In this document: one piece after another, positions 34,625 to 43,399 of the stretch
Layout: each line of letters starts with the position of its first letter
Numbering within the stretch: the stretch's first letter is position 1
Position numbers and translations under genes: made by a program
The notes under the pieces: model-generated
Told to the model about the DNA's origin: nothing
The model's database searches: none
The model's input: the letters and a program-made list of their open reading frames with translations, nothing else
Source of the DNA: Acidobacteriota bacterium
Lineage (GTDB): Bacteria; Acidobacteriota; Terriglobia; UBA7540
Length of the DNA stretch: 64,000 nt
Direction: 5' to 3'
Assembly: GCA_021817045.1 (NCBI GenBank)
Contig: JAKAWG010000005.1
Coordinates: 56,835 to 120,834 of the forward strand

Positions 34625-35529
34625 ACGGTCGAGTATTTCTTGTTCAAGGCCCTGATCTTGGCGATTAGCTTGGGCACGCCTGTTTGCGGATCTTCATGCC
34701 CTTCATATTCGGCGGACATGAATCCCTGGAATCCGGCGCGGGCGAAGATTTCCCACACGCGCGCCATGTCTACCGGCTTCCCGTCGTCGAACACGTCGCG
34801 GATGTGGGTGTTCGTGGCGTAGGGAATGCACGCCTCGATCTGCGCGTAGGCGTCCTGGGTGGCCGTTGGGATGAAGTGAGTGATGTCAAGATTGATGCCG
34901 GCGTAAGGAGAATTCACGCGGTGCATGATCTCCAAGCAGACATCCGCCCGCTGCGTGACGCCCCCATGGTCTTCGACGCCGACCATGATTCCTTTCTTCC
35001 CCGAATAATCCGCGGCCGGCTTCATGATCTCGACCACCCATCCGACGGCTTGCCCGAGCGTAGCTCCAGGAGGGAGTTTCCCGGCGAAGATTCGCAGATG
35101 CGCCGCGCCGAGCCGGTCGGTCACATCCACCCATTTCCTGATTTCCGTAAGCGCTTTGGCGCGCTGGGCGGCTTCCGCCTGTACCATGCTTACGCCGCAC
35201 GCCGCGCCAGAAAAGGCGACGCCGTGCTTGTAGGCCAGGTGACGGAGCGAGGCGAGATAAGCCGAGCCGAGAGACTTGAAGTAATAGCCCGTCATGTCCA
35301 CGCCGTCCAGGCGAAGGCTGACCGCCTTGCGAATGAAGCCCTCCATGGTCATCGGCCCGTGCTGGAGATACTTCCGATAGGAATAGGCGCAGCAGCCCGA
35401 GAACAGCCGCGGCATCTTTCCTCCACCTTCCGGCCCACGCCCGGCGGCGGCTTGTGCCTGGCCTGCTCCTGCGCTGGCCGCCAGCGCGGCAGCTTGCATA
35501 AACCGACGTCGGTCCATCCTGTTGTTCAT
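34621..35529 (-). CDS. Tat-exported sugar phosphate isomerase/epimerase-like TIM-barrel protein (302 aa)
   Basis: The start at ATG 35529 follows a GGAGAGGATG ribosome binding site and gives a Tat signal (MDRRRFMQAAALAASAG). The mature part is an AP-endonuclease-2/xylose-isomerase-like TIM barrel: RLDGVDMTGYYFKS, LRIFAGKLPPGATLGQAV, GIMVGVEDHGGVTQRADVCLEIM, YAGINLDITHF and GFMSAEYEGHEDP, with Glu/Asp/His residues placed as metal ligands. Such exported members are common next to glycosidases in Acidobacteria and Planctomycetes. The sugar is unknown; pectin-derived sugars are the obvious guess from the neighbours. Confidence 0.87.
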   Translation of the reverse strand: MNNRMDRRRFMQAAALAASAGAGQAQAAAGRGPEGGGKMPRLFSGCCAYSYRKYLQHGPMTMEGFIRKAVSLRLDGVDMTGYYFKSLGSAYLASLRHLAYKHGVAFSGAACGVSMVQAEAAQRAKALTEIRKWVDVTDRLGAAHLRIFAGKLPPGATLGQAVGWVVEIMKPAADYSGKKGIMVGVEDHGGVTQRADVCLEIMHRVNSPYAGINLDITHFIPTATQDAYAQIEACIPYATNTHIRDVFDDGKPVDMARVWEIFARAGFQGFMSAEYEGHEDPQTGVPKLIAKIRALNKKYSTV

Positions 35530-35593
35530 GGATTCATCCTCTCCGATGATATCTCCCTGGCTTGCCGCACCGTGGACTCCGTCGGAAGCGACG

Positions 35594-37406
35594 CTAGGCT
35601 CGGACGAGATAGTTTGTATAGGTCTGATCTCCCACGGCGTAAAATGGCGTGAAACGCAGGCGTTTCCCGCGGAACTCAAGCTCAAATGTTGCCGGGTTAT
35701 AAGGCGCGCGTCGAAGTCCCTGAGGAAGGGGCAGGGATACTCCCGGCGTTGGACTGAGAGCGACCAGCATCAACGGACCCCACATCACCGCGACCGTATC
35801 AGCGTGTTGTTGGTCAACGGGTTCCGTCCGCAGGCTGAATGGGAGCGCGACCTGGATTGTATCGTTTCTCTTCCAACTCCGCCTGATGCTAGCAAAGGTT
35901 CCGCGTTCGGCGGGCGCGTCCCAGGGTTTGTCGTTGACGGAAAGCCGGGCCGGAGACTCAAGCCAGCCCGGTATCCTCACGTGAACCGTGAATAGAACAG
36001 GCGTCGGAACCTCGATGCGCAGTTCAATTTCCCCACCTTCGGGATAGCGTGTTGTTTGCGCCAATCTCACCGGAACGCCGTTCACCGTCCAACGGACCTC
36101 GGAAGCCGCGAACAGATTGACGTAGATGGTATTCGCGCTCGCGAAGTAAAGTCCGATCAAGTAATCAGGCACGTCCTGAACCAGCGTGCCGGAACAGCAC
36201 GCCATTTCTGTGGATAATACGTTTTGTGCGCGGCGGGATGATAATCCGAGTAATAGAAGAAGTGCCCGTCACCACTCGGGTCTTTTGCCCCGAGCACGCC
36301 GTTATAGAGCACGCGCTCAAGCCCATCGCCGTACCGCACCTCGCCCGTAAAACGGAGCAGGTAGCGAGCCAGCTTGAAGTGCGCGTAACAGCCGCAGGGC
36401 GTTTCGAAATGATCGTGAGTTTCCACCAAGCTCATTCCAAGCTCGCCTCTGCCGGGCGTGACAAACTTTTCCTTCGGTCCCCAGCCGCCCGAACTGAATT
36501 CCTGCGTGTTCGCGAGCATGTCCCAGGCATTGCAAAGAGTTTGCAGATATTCCGGCGCATGGAGCGTTTCGTAGGCCTTGGCGGCAGAACTCAGCGCCAT
36601 GACGTGACTGTAGGCGTGCTTGCCAGGAAGCACGTTCATGCCTCGCGCCAGCGGGTCAAAATACTCCGCGTTGAGGAGGTATTTGCGCGCCATCGCCCTG
36701 AATTTCTTCTCACAGTGACTTCGTAAGACTTGAACAAATTCTCCAGCAGAATATAGGGTTCGTCGTAAGGCGCTTGCTTGGGACTTTCCGGGCCGCGGTC
36801 ATAAACGCGTCCGGGAAGGTAGGGCGAGGCCCCGTGAATGACGCGCGCAAGCAGCGCGGGTGCGGAGCGAACGCCGCCAAATTGACGTGCGTCAAGCAGG
36901 CCTATTTCCAGCTTGTCCAGAATGTAACAAGGCCACGTCGTGGAGGCTTTCGTGCTGGCATAAGGATAGTTCCGCGGACCCAGCGTGGCGGCATAACCCT
37001 CGACAAGCTCCCGCACTTTGGTGTAGGTGGCCGCATCGCCCGTCGCGTTCGCGAAGCGAGACAAGCCAGACACGTACTGACCGAACGTGCCGCCGGGCAC
37101 GAAGCCGTCTGCGTCATACCAGCCGCCCATGTCTTCGCCCGGAGCAGGCAGGCCCGCTCGCTGGCGATAGACCTTCAGCAGCCTGTCGTTATCGAGGGCA
37201 AGATAGGCGGCGTGAATCCGCTCAAATTGGTCTTTCAGCGGGCCGCCGGTCAGCTTGACATCGGAATAGCGAAACTCACGAATTGGAATGCGGGCTTGCG
37301 AGGTTGCAGCCGTTGCAGAAGAGGGCCGGCACAAACTCCTCATCCCTGCGGCGGCCGCTAGCCCGCCAATAAACCCTCGCCGCGAGAGTTTCACCTCACC
37401 CTCCAT
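35594..37406 (-). pseudogene. GH127 (DUF1680) beta-L-arabinofuranosidase-like gene with two frameshifts
   Basis: Three consecutive frames together give one complete GH127-type protein. The first (37406 to about 36716) has a Tat signal (LSRRGFIGG), then FRYSDVKLTGGPLKDQFERI and GEDMGGWYDADGFVPGG. The second (to about 36203) has ARKYLLNAEYFDPLARG, THDHFETPCGCYAHFKLARYLL and GLERVLYNGVLGAKDP. The third runs from the CCSGTLVQ motif to the C-terminal beta domains (LFTVHVRIPGWL, VAVMWGPLMLVAL). One base is missing at about 36710-36717 (ACTGTGAG, where ACTGGTGAG would restore T-G-E-K-K). Another is missing near 36203 (AAATGGCGTGC, where K-W-P-C-C-S needs one more base). The cysteines expected at the zinc/catalytic site are retained. 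Either a recent pseudogene or two assembly errors. Confidence 0.85.
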
Positions 37407-37483
37407 AAACTGGCGGCGTCCCTCTGGCCTCTCCGCGGGGCACCTCGACCGCTAAGGAGATCATCTCCCAAATGGCCGCACTT

Positions 37484-37660
37484 TGGAAAAACAAATTCGG
37501 TTTTTCGCCCGATTTTTCCTCTAACCGCCCTGTTTTCCGCAACTTTAATCTCGAGGAACAATCTCAATTATTACTCTTTTAGATTCAGTAAGATACATGG
37601 ATTCGGGGAGATTGTTCCTAAATTGTTCCTATAATGATCCTTTATTTTCAATGGGTTGAG
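37484..37660. repeat. AT-rich covarying-word repeat element, copy A
   Basis: The word AACAAATTC (37490-37498) recurs 67 bases later as GGAACAATCTC (37555-37565). After 42 bases comes its perfect 11-bp inverted copy GAGATTGTTCC (37608-37618), then a partial copy AATTGTTCC (37621-37629), then TTTTCAATGGGTT. The same framework with the same 67 and 42 spacing occurs at 63.8 kb with a different word. No coding potential in this copy (two adjacent stops in the frame that is open in copy B). It lies upstream of the GH127 gene. Confidence 0.75.
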
Positions 37661-38202
37661 CCAATATGCCCCCTAAACATTCTTTTCGCGCTCCTTGCCC
37701 CTTTTCCCGAGTTCAAACACTCAAATATCGACCTGAGCGGGGCGCAGGCTGAGCGCTCCGCAATCGGACGAACGAACGAAAATCGTTGCGAATTCTCATT
37801 GGCACCCGTGAAAGACTAATAGCCTAGAATACTGGTAAGCCGGCCACGTGTCAAGGGCCTGAGACATCTCGATCACACGCGGGACACAATGTGAATCGGC
37901 TGTGCCGGCCCTTCGGCGGTGTCCAAGTCTGAATTCTCGAACGTTCCGTCCGGCGGTCCAATTGCCTCAAGCATTGTCAAATTCGCAGGGAAGTACCAGG
38001 TGCGCAATAGGATTTTCCTGGCCCTATTTAGTCGCAGGCCGATGCCGCACCTTCGCAACTCCCAAAAAGGCGCCTGGTTTTACGCTCCAACTTTGGGGCT
38101 TGCTAGGCCAGGGACCTATCGATTGGCAACAAGATGACCAACGCGCGGAGCGAAACCGTATTTGAGAGCCTACGCGACAGCAATCGTTTCACGCTATCGT
38201 TG
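37661..38202. other. Intergenic region, no gene seen
   Basis: About 540 bp between the repeat element and the TauE/SafE gene. Only short frames of poor quality on either strand; no RNA gene, promoter or repeat could be supported. Confidence 0.4.
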
Positions 38203-38934
38203 CTACCTACCCAGAGCCTGCACCAGCAGAACCACTCCGATGATGGTAAGACCTCCATGGATATAAAATAGGAACCGGTGGCCGAGCATCCGCCGACCGA
38301 TGGCTCGTCCTGCAAAGATCGCCACCAGCACCAGCGGTAAAGACATAAGGTAGTAGCGAGTCACCCCGGGGGTCCACAAACCCTCCAGCCAATAGCCGCC
38401 CATGACGACCAGGCTTGCCGGAAGAAAGTACCCCTGCAAGGTCGCCCGGAAGTGCCTGGGCTTCCAACCACGGAGCGCACCGTAGATCACGACCGGTGGT
38501 CCATTCATGCCGTACGCGCCTCCGAGCACTCCCGCGGCGAAGCCGAACATCCAGGCCAGACGGTCGTTCTTCAGCACGTAACGCTTCCCGCTCAGCAGGG
38601 AATACGTTGAAAAGGCGATGATCACACACCCAAGGGTTGCCTTCACAACCGGCTCGGCAACCCTCGTCAGGAGTAGCACGCCCAATGGAATCCCTAGCAA
38701 GGTCGAGAGCGCAAGCCACGCCGCACTGCGGATGTGCACCTCGGACCAATCCTGCACAAGCACCACACTGGCCACGGTGACGGAAACAAGAACGGCAATA
38801 GGCGATGCGACTTTTATCGGCATGATCAGAGCGAGCAGCGGGACGGCTACCAAGGCTTCGCCGAATCCGAACGCCGAGCGAATCAGCGCGGCAACAAGCA
38901 GCACTCCCAATACCTGCAAAGTTATCCAATTCAT
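38203..38934 (-). CDS. TauE/SafE-family sulfite exporter-like permease (243 aa)
   Basis: About eight membrane helices and the family hallmarks: N-terminal LLVAALIRSAFGFGEALVAVPLLALIMPIKVASPIAVL and the second-half GFAAGVLGGAYGMNGPPVVIYGALRGWKPRHFRATLQGYFL. The family moves sulfite, sulfoacetate or other small organic anions, and specificity cannot be read from sequence. The start codon region (MNWITLQVLG) has a decayed second copy about 72 bp upstream, see findings. No partner genes. Confidence 0.9.
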   Translation of the reverse strand: MNWITLQVLGVLLVAALIRSAFGFGEALVAVPLLALIMPIKVASPIAVLVSVTVASVVLVQDWSEVHIRSAAWLALSTLLGIPLGVLLLTRVAEPVVKATLGCVIIAFSTYSLLSGKRYVLKNDRLAWMFGFAAGVLGGAYGMNGPPVVIYGALRGWKPRHFRATLQGYFLPASLVVMGGYWLEGLWTPGVTRYYLMSLPLVLVAIFAGRAIGRRMLGHRFLFYIHGGLTIIGVVLLVQALGR

Positions 38935-38994
38935 TATGCTGGAGCGCTTCTAGACAAGCGTGTTCACACTCGTAGGCCGACCGATACCTGCAAG

Positions 38995-39712
38995 GTGATC
39001 CAAATATCACTATACCCGGCAGAATTGCGGTATTTTCTGCTCGCCCGTCGCCTCGACGCCGAGTATTTCCAGCCGCAATTCTATCGCGTCTTGGATTACC
39101 TAGCGAGGACAAAGCCCGGGCAGATCGTTCCACTTGGTTCGGAGCTCAGGTTTCTAACCAACGGTCATACGTCTCTGCTCCATGACCTATCGGTTGGCGA
39201 AGTTCCGTTCCTTACTGCAGAGCACATCTGTGACTTTCAAATGGACTTCGACTCCGAGTAGCGACTTCTCCCGGCACACCACGATGGCGAACTCAAGCGG
39301 ACCCGCCTGGCGCAAGGCGATGTCCTCATCACGATTGAAGGCAAAATCGGAAACACTGCCGTCGTGGAAAATCTGCCCGGCCCAGTCAATATCAACCAGG
39401 ATGTCGCCCTGGCGCGTTCGAAAGGTAACGTCCCTCCCTCCTTTCTTGCTGCGTATGTTAACTCAACCGTGGGGAAGGCTCTGGTGGATCAAATGTGCAC
39501 TGGGCAAATCAATCCCTTTTCCGGCTTGGGGAACCTCTCCTGGTTGCCCTTCCCCATTTAGGAGGGAGACCGCAAGAGTGAAATCGCCGACGACCTGAAG
39601 ACCGCCTTATGCCGCCCGCCAGGAGTCGCAGCGCTTCCTAACCCAGGCCAAGCGCATGGTTGAGGACGCCATTTTCGGAGGATGTACGTCTGGCAGCGAG
39701 AGCGCCACCTAA
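38995..39712 (+). pseudogene. Broken type I restriction specificity (HsdS-like) gene
   Basis: From GTG 38995 the frame gives an HsdS-like N-terminus (ARRLDAEYFQPQFYRVLDYLA, VGEVPFLTAEHICDF) up to a TAG at 39259-39261. The same frame continues with GELKRTRLAQGDVLITIEGKIGNTAVVE, PGPVNINQDVALARSKGNVPPSFLAAYVNS and QINPFSGLGNL until 39561. A frameshift then leads to the usual C-terminal helix (ARQESQRFLTQAKRMVEDAIF), ending at 39712. So one nonsense and one frameshift mutation, and only one target-recognition domain. No hsdM or hsdR is near; this is a relic of a lost restriction system. Confidence 0.82.
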
Positions 39713-39835
39713 ATTCCGGTCCGAAACGGCCAGCTCACTCCTGGGACATTTCCCTCTGTTCGCACGGTTTGACCCGAGGCCGCCGCGTCTGCTAATTTTA
39801 AGAAGAGTTTCCGGCTGTTGTCGTAGCAATCCGGC

Positions 39836-41773
39836 ATGGAGAATATTCAAATCACTTTCCCCGACGGGAGCACCCGCGAATTTCCCCGTGGCACAACCGC
39901 TCTGGAAGTCGCAACATCGATAGGACTTCGTCTGGCCGCTGAAGCGCTGGTGGCCAAGGTAGACGGCCGCCTGATGGACCTTTCCGGTTCGGTTGAAGAA
40001 AGCGCGCCGATTCAATTTATCACGCCCACTTCCCCCGAAGCTCTCGAAGTCTACCGCCATTCTTCGGCTCACTTGCTAGCGGCGGCGGTGCTTGACCTTT
40101 TCCCTGACGCCCACCCCGGCATCGGTCCGCCCACGGAGACGGGCTTTTTCTACGATTTCTACCGCGAAACGCCGTTCACCGAAGACGATCTCGCAAAGCT
40201 TGAAGCGAAGATGGCCGAACTTGTGAAGGCGGACTTGCCCTACGAGCGCGTCTATTTTCCGAAAGAAGAGGGTTTGAAGCTGTTTGAGGAAATGGGGGAG
40301 TTTCTGAAGTGCGAGCTGATTGAAGAAAAGGCTGAGCCGGTCTTTTCCGCTTACCGCACCGGAAAATTCCTAGATTTTTGCCGCGGCCCGCACATTCCTT
40401 CCACCGGCCGGATCAAGGCGTTCAAGCTGCTGAGCGTGGCGGGGGCCTATTGGAAGGGCGACGAGCATTCGCGGCCCATGCAGCGCATTTACGGCACGGC
40501 GTTTTTCACCGCACAGGACTTAAAGCGGTTTCTCGATCAGCTGGAAGAAGCCAAGAAGCGCGATCACCGGCGAATCGGAAGGGACCTGGATTTGTTCAGC
40601 ATCCAGGAAGACGCCGGGGCAGGGTTAATCTTCTGGCACCCGAAGGGCGGCGTCATCCGTAAAGAAATTGAAGACTGGATGCGAGAAGAGTTGGCCGCGC
40701 GCGGCTATGAACTGGTTTTCACGCCTCACATTATGCGGCGGCACCTTTGGGAGACGAGCGGCCACACCGGCTTCTATCGCGAGAACATGTTCGGCGCGAT
40801 CGAGGTGGAAAACGACGAATATCAGCTCAAGCCGATGAATTGTCCCGGCCACATCCTCATTTACAAGTCACGCTCGCGAAGCTATCGGGATCTGCCGCTG
40901 CGCTACGCTGAACTGGGTACCGTGTATCGTTACGAGCGTTCCGGCGTGATGCACGGCCTGTTGCGCGTGCGCGGCTTCACGCAGGACGACGCGCACATTT
41001 TCTGCCGTCCTGAGCAGCTTGAAACCGAGGTCCAGGCCTGCATCGAGTTTGCGCTCGCCGTGCTGAAGATATTCGGCTTCGAGCGCTATCAGGTGGAGCT
41101 TTCGGCACGCGATCCTGAGCAGACGGATCAGTACGCCGGCTCGACGGAAGAATGGGAACGGGCTGAAGGCGCTTTGATGAACACGCTTCGCCGCATGAAC
41201 ATCCCTTTCGAATACATACCGGGAGAGGCCGTATTTTACGGTCCGAAGATTGATGTGAAGCTGGTGGACGCCATTGGCCGGCCCTGGCAGTTAACCACGG
41301 TGCAGTTTGACTTCAACCTGCCGCGCCGCTTCGGACTTGAATACACCGGCGACGATGGGCAGAAACACACCCCGGTGATGGTACACCGGGCGCTGTTTGG
41401 TTCCATGGAGCGTTTCTTTGGCGTGCTCATCGAGCATTACGCCGGTGCTTTTCCCGTGTGGCTCGCGCCCGTGCAGGCGGCTGTGCTGCCGGTGAGCGAA
41501 CGGCACGAGGCGTATGGCCGGAACGTGGCTGACGCGCTGCGCGCGGCGCGCATCCGCACCCAGCTTGACGATCGCAATGAAAAGCTCAACGCCCGCATTC
41601 GCGACGCCCAGCTTCAGAAGGTTCCGTTCATGCTGGTGGTGGGGGACCGCGAGGCGGAGAGCGGCGCTGTAGCCGTGCGGCGGCGGGATAGCGGCGACAC
41701 GGGATCGCAGCCGCTCGGCGAATTCATCCGATTGACGCGTCAGCTTATCGACACCCGAGCCGCGAAATGGTAA
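39836..41773 (+). CDS. thrS: Threonyl-tRNA synthetase
   Basis: 645 residues with the full domain set: TGS domain (IQITFPDGSTREFPRGTTALEVA), editing domain with HSSAHLLAAAVLDLFPDAHPGIGPPTETGFFYDF, class II core and anticodon domain. Core motifs: MKPMNCPGHILIYKSRSRSYRDLPLRYAELGTVYRYERSGVMHGLLRVRGFTQDDAHIFC, split here only by reading, with Cys and His zinc ligands, and LFGSMERFFGVLIEHYAG. It charges tRNA-Thr and hydrolyses Ser-tRNA-Thr. It heads a thrS-infC-rpmI-rplT-pheS-pheT run. No T-box leader was seen upstream. Confidence 0.97.
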   Translation: MENIQITFPDGSTREFPRGTTALEVATSIGLRLAAEALVAKVDGRLMDLSGSVEESAPIQFITPTSPEALEVYRHSSAHLLAAAVLDLFPDAHPGIGPPTETGFFYDFYRETPFTEDDLAKLEAKMAELVKADLPYERVYFPKEEGLKLFEEMGEFLKCELIEEKAEPVFSAYRTGKFLDFCRGPHIPSTGRIKAFKLLSVAGAYWKGDEHSRPMQRIYGTAFFTAQDLKRFLDQLEEAKKRDHRRIGRDLDLFSIQEDAGAGLIFWHPKGGVIRKEIEDWMREELAARGYELVFTPHIMRRHLWETSGHTGFYRENMFGAIEVENDEYQLKPMNCPGHILIYKSRSRSYRDLPLRYAELGTVYRYERSGVMHGLLRVRGFTQDDAHIFCRPEQLETEVQACIEFALAVLKIFGFERYQVELSARDPEQTDQYAGSTEEWERAEGALMNTLRRMNIPFEYIPGEAVFYGPKIDVKLVDAIGRPWQLTTVQFDFNLPRRFGLEYTGDDGQKHTPVMVHRALFGSMERFFGVLIEHYAGAFPVWLAPVQAAVLPVSERHEAYGRNVADALRAARIRTQLDDRNEKLNARIRDAQLQKVPFMLVVGDREAESGAVAVRRRDSGDTGSQPLGEFIRLTRQLIDTRAAKW

Positions 41774-41858
41774 GCTAGCAGCAATCAGGTGAGCTAGTTA
41801 CGAACTTGAAGGAATAAACCGAATTTGGCGGCCTCGAGGGGCCGGGAGGTATAAGCCT

Positions 41859-42482
41859 ATCGCTGCGAGTTACATTCGTATCAACGAAAGAATCCGGGCA
41901 AAGGAAGTCCGGGTGGTGGATGATGAGGGCAAACAGCTCGGCATCATGCCGCCATGGGAAGCGTTGAAGATCGCTCGTGAGCGGGGGTTGGATCTGGTGG
42001 AGGTTTCTCCGCGGGCCACGCCGCCAGTCTGCCGGATTATTAATTACGGAAAGTTTCTCTACCAGCAGAGCAAGCGCCAGCACGACGCGCGCAAGCATCA
42101 ACGCTCGATTGAGCTTAAGGAAGTGAAGTTTCGCCCGCGCACGGGCGAGCACGACTTTGAAGTGAAGAAGAACCACATTGTGAGGTTCCTGAAAGAAGGC
42201 AGCAAGGTGAAGGCCACTATTGCCTTCCGCGGGCGCGAGATGGCGCATCGCGACCTCGGCTGGGACATGATGAACCGCCTTATCGAAAAGCTGGCGGAGG
42301 TCGGGCAGGTGGAGACGCGGCCGAAGCAGGAGGGACACAGTCTGACGGCCATTCTCGTGCCGAAGAAGACCAAATCTCCCGGAGGCCAGGCCCAGGCGCG
42401 CCCGGCGGCGGCGACCAGTCCGGCTCCAGTGCCAGCGGGCGCGGCGTCATCCGCCAGGCCGGCTCAGGAAACCGGAGGATAA
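41859..42482 (+). CDS. infC: Translation initiation factor IF-3, probable ATC start
   Basis: The conserved N-terminus ([27 protein letters not shown]) lies upstream of the first ATG/GTG in the frame (GTG 41913). Reading back, a GGAGG (41845-41849) sits 9 bases before ATC 41859, giving a 207-residue protein; ATT 41874 is the other non-standard option. infC is the known case of AUU/AUC initiation, which lets IF-3 repress its own translation. Further blocks: [31 protein letters not shown] and [32 protein letters not shown]. The C-terminal about 35 residues are an Ala/Pro-rich tail. A small hairpin CGGCC/GGCCG precedes the ribosome binding site. Confidence 0.93.
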   Translation: MAASYIRINERIRAKEVRVVDDEGKQLGIMPPWEALKIARERGLDLVEVSPRATPPVCRIINYGKFLYQQSKRQHDARKHQRSIELKEVKFRPRTGEHDFEVKKNHIVRFLKEGSKVKATIAFRGREMAHRDLGWDMMNRLIEKLAEVGQVETRPKQEGHSLTAILVPKKTKSPGGQAQARPAAATSPAPVPAGAASSARPAQETGG

Positions 42483-42484
42483 TC

Positions 42485-42691
42485 TTGCCAAAATCGAAGT
42501 TGAAGACTCATAGGGGCGCCGCGAAGCGGTTTAAGATTACCGCAAGGGGCAAAGCCATTCGCGGCCATTCTCACGCACGGCACATTTTGACCTCGAAGCC
42601 GAGCAAGCGGAAGAGGAAGCTGGATCAGAGCACGACTGTGGCCAAGGCGGATGTGCGCCGCGTGCGTGCCATGCTGCCCTACGGTAATTAG
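42485..42691 (+). CDS. rpmI: Ribosomal protein bL35
   Basis: 68 residues starting at TTG 42485 with a GGAGG ribosome binding site in the end of inf[27 protein letters not shown] followed by [15 protein letters not shown] is the L35 pattern. Only 2 bases separate it from infC, so translation is likely coupled. 50S subunit component. Confidence 0.95.
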   Translation: MPKSKLKTHRGAAKRFKITARGKAIRGHSHARHILTSKPSKRKRKLDQSTTVAKADVRRVRAMLPYGN

Positions 42692-42694
42692 CAA

Positions 42695-42872
42695 TCAGCT
42701 ACCAGCGTCAAGCGAGCGATGTTTGTTTGCTTGCGTCTGACCGCTGATCGCTTCTTTAAGGGTGCGGGAAGGCCAAAGGCTGGGTGCCTTCTGCGAACCA
42801 GAAAGCAGAACGCAGCAAGCTGGTGATCGACTGACTATTCGCTTGCTGCCTTCCGCCTACTGCTTTCTGGTT
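42695..42872 (+). repeat. Two large stem-loops between rpmI and rplT
   Basis: The first is an imperfect hairpin with AGCAATCAGC near 42692 and GCTGATCGCT near 42750 as outer arms. The second is stronger: AACCAGAAAGCAG (42796-42808) pairs perfectly with CTGCTTTCTGGTT (42860-42872), and inside it GCAGCAAGC (42812-42820) pairs with GCTTGCTGC (42841-42849). The second ends about 30 bases before the rplT ribosome binding site. Candidate L20 autoregulatory structure or inserted repeats. Confidence 0.65.
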
Positions 42873-42912
42873 TGCTTTCCGCCCGAATCATTCCGACGAA
42901 AGGAGTAAACCC

Positions 42913-43284
42913 ATGCCAAGAGTTAAACGCGGTTCTGTGCGCCGCGCCGCAAGAAAGAAGCTTTCCAAGCTCACCAAAGGTCATTTTCTCAACAAGAGCA
43001 AGCTTTACCGCTATATGAAGGAATCCGCCGACCGGGCGGGGCGCTTCGCTTACAGAGACCGCCGCAGGCGCAAGCGCGACTTCCGCCGCCTTTGGATTCT
43101 GCGCATCAATGCCGCCGCTCGCTGCAATGAGCTGACTTACAGCCAGTTCATGAACGGCCTCAAGAAAATGGGCTCGGAGTTGGACCGCAAATCGCTTGCT
43201 GAGATCGCGGCGCGAGATGCGGAGGCGTTTGCCGCGCTCGCGGCGGAAGTGAAGAAGACGCTTGCGATGCCAGCGGGAGGCTAG
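42913..43284 (+). CDS. rplT: Ribosomal protein bL20
   Basis: 123 residues with an AAAGGAG ribosome binding site. MPRVKRGSVRRAARKKLSKLTKGHFLNKSKLYRYMKE and DRRRRKRDFRRLWILRINAAAR are the highly conserved L20 segments. It is an early 50S assembly protein and in many bacteria represses its own operon by binding a leader structure. Both large hairpins immediately upstream are therefore of interest. Confidence 0.96.
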   Translation: MPRVKRGSVRRAARKKLSKLTKGHFLNKSKLYRYMKESADRAGRFAYRDRRRRKRDFRRLWILRINAAARCNELTYSQFMNGLKKMGSELDRKSLAEIAARDAEAFAALAAEVKKTLAMPAGG

Positions 43285-43318
43285 CGCGGGCGAAAGCTTC
43301 TCGCATCGGACCGACGCG

Positions 43319-43376
43319 ACCCCTCACCCGGCTCCCTTCGCTTGCCGCCCTCTCCCGACGGGAGAGGGTGAGGAAC
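43319..43376. repeat. Inverted repeat between rplT and pheS
   Basis: An inner perfect hairpin CCCTCTCCCG / CGGGAGAGGG (around 43350-43370) with a minimal loop is flanked by outer CCTCACCC and GGGTGAGG arms. It matches a CCCTCACCC...GGGTGAGG repeat type common between genes in high-GC bacteria. It may act as a partial terminator or processing site before pheS. Confidence 0.6.
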
Positions 43377-43399
43377 ATTATTTGCGATCACGCCTCTGC

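Noticed and set aside
34684..35652. 322-codon open frame opposite the sugar isomerase-like gene
   Set aside because: The sense strand has the Tat signal and TIM-barrel motifs; the antisense product has none.
39713..39835. Possible T-box or other leader upstream of thrS
   Set aside because: No T-box sequence, specifier loop or terminator/antiterminator pair found in the short gap.
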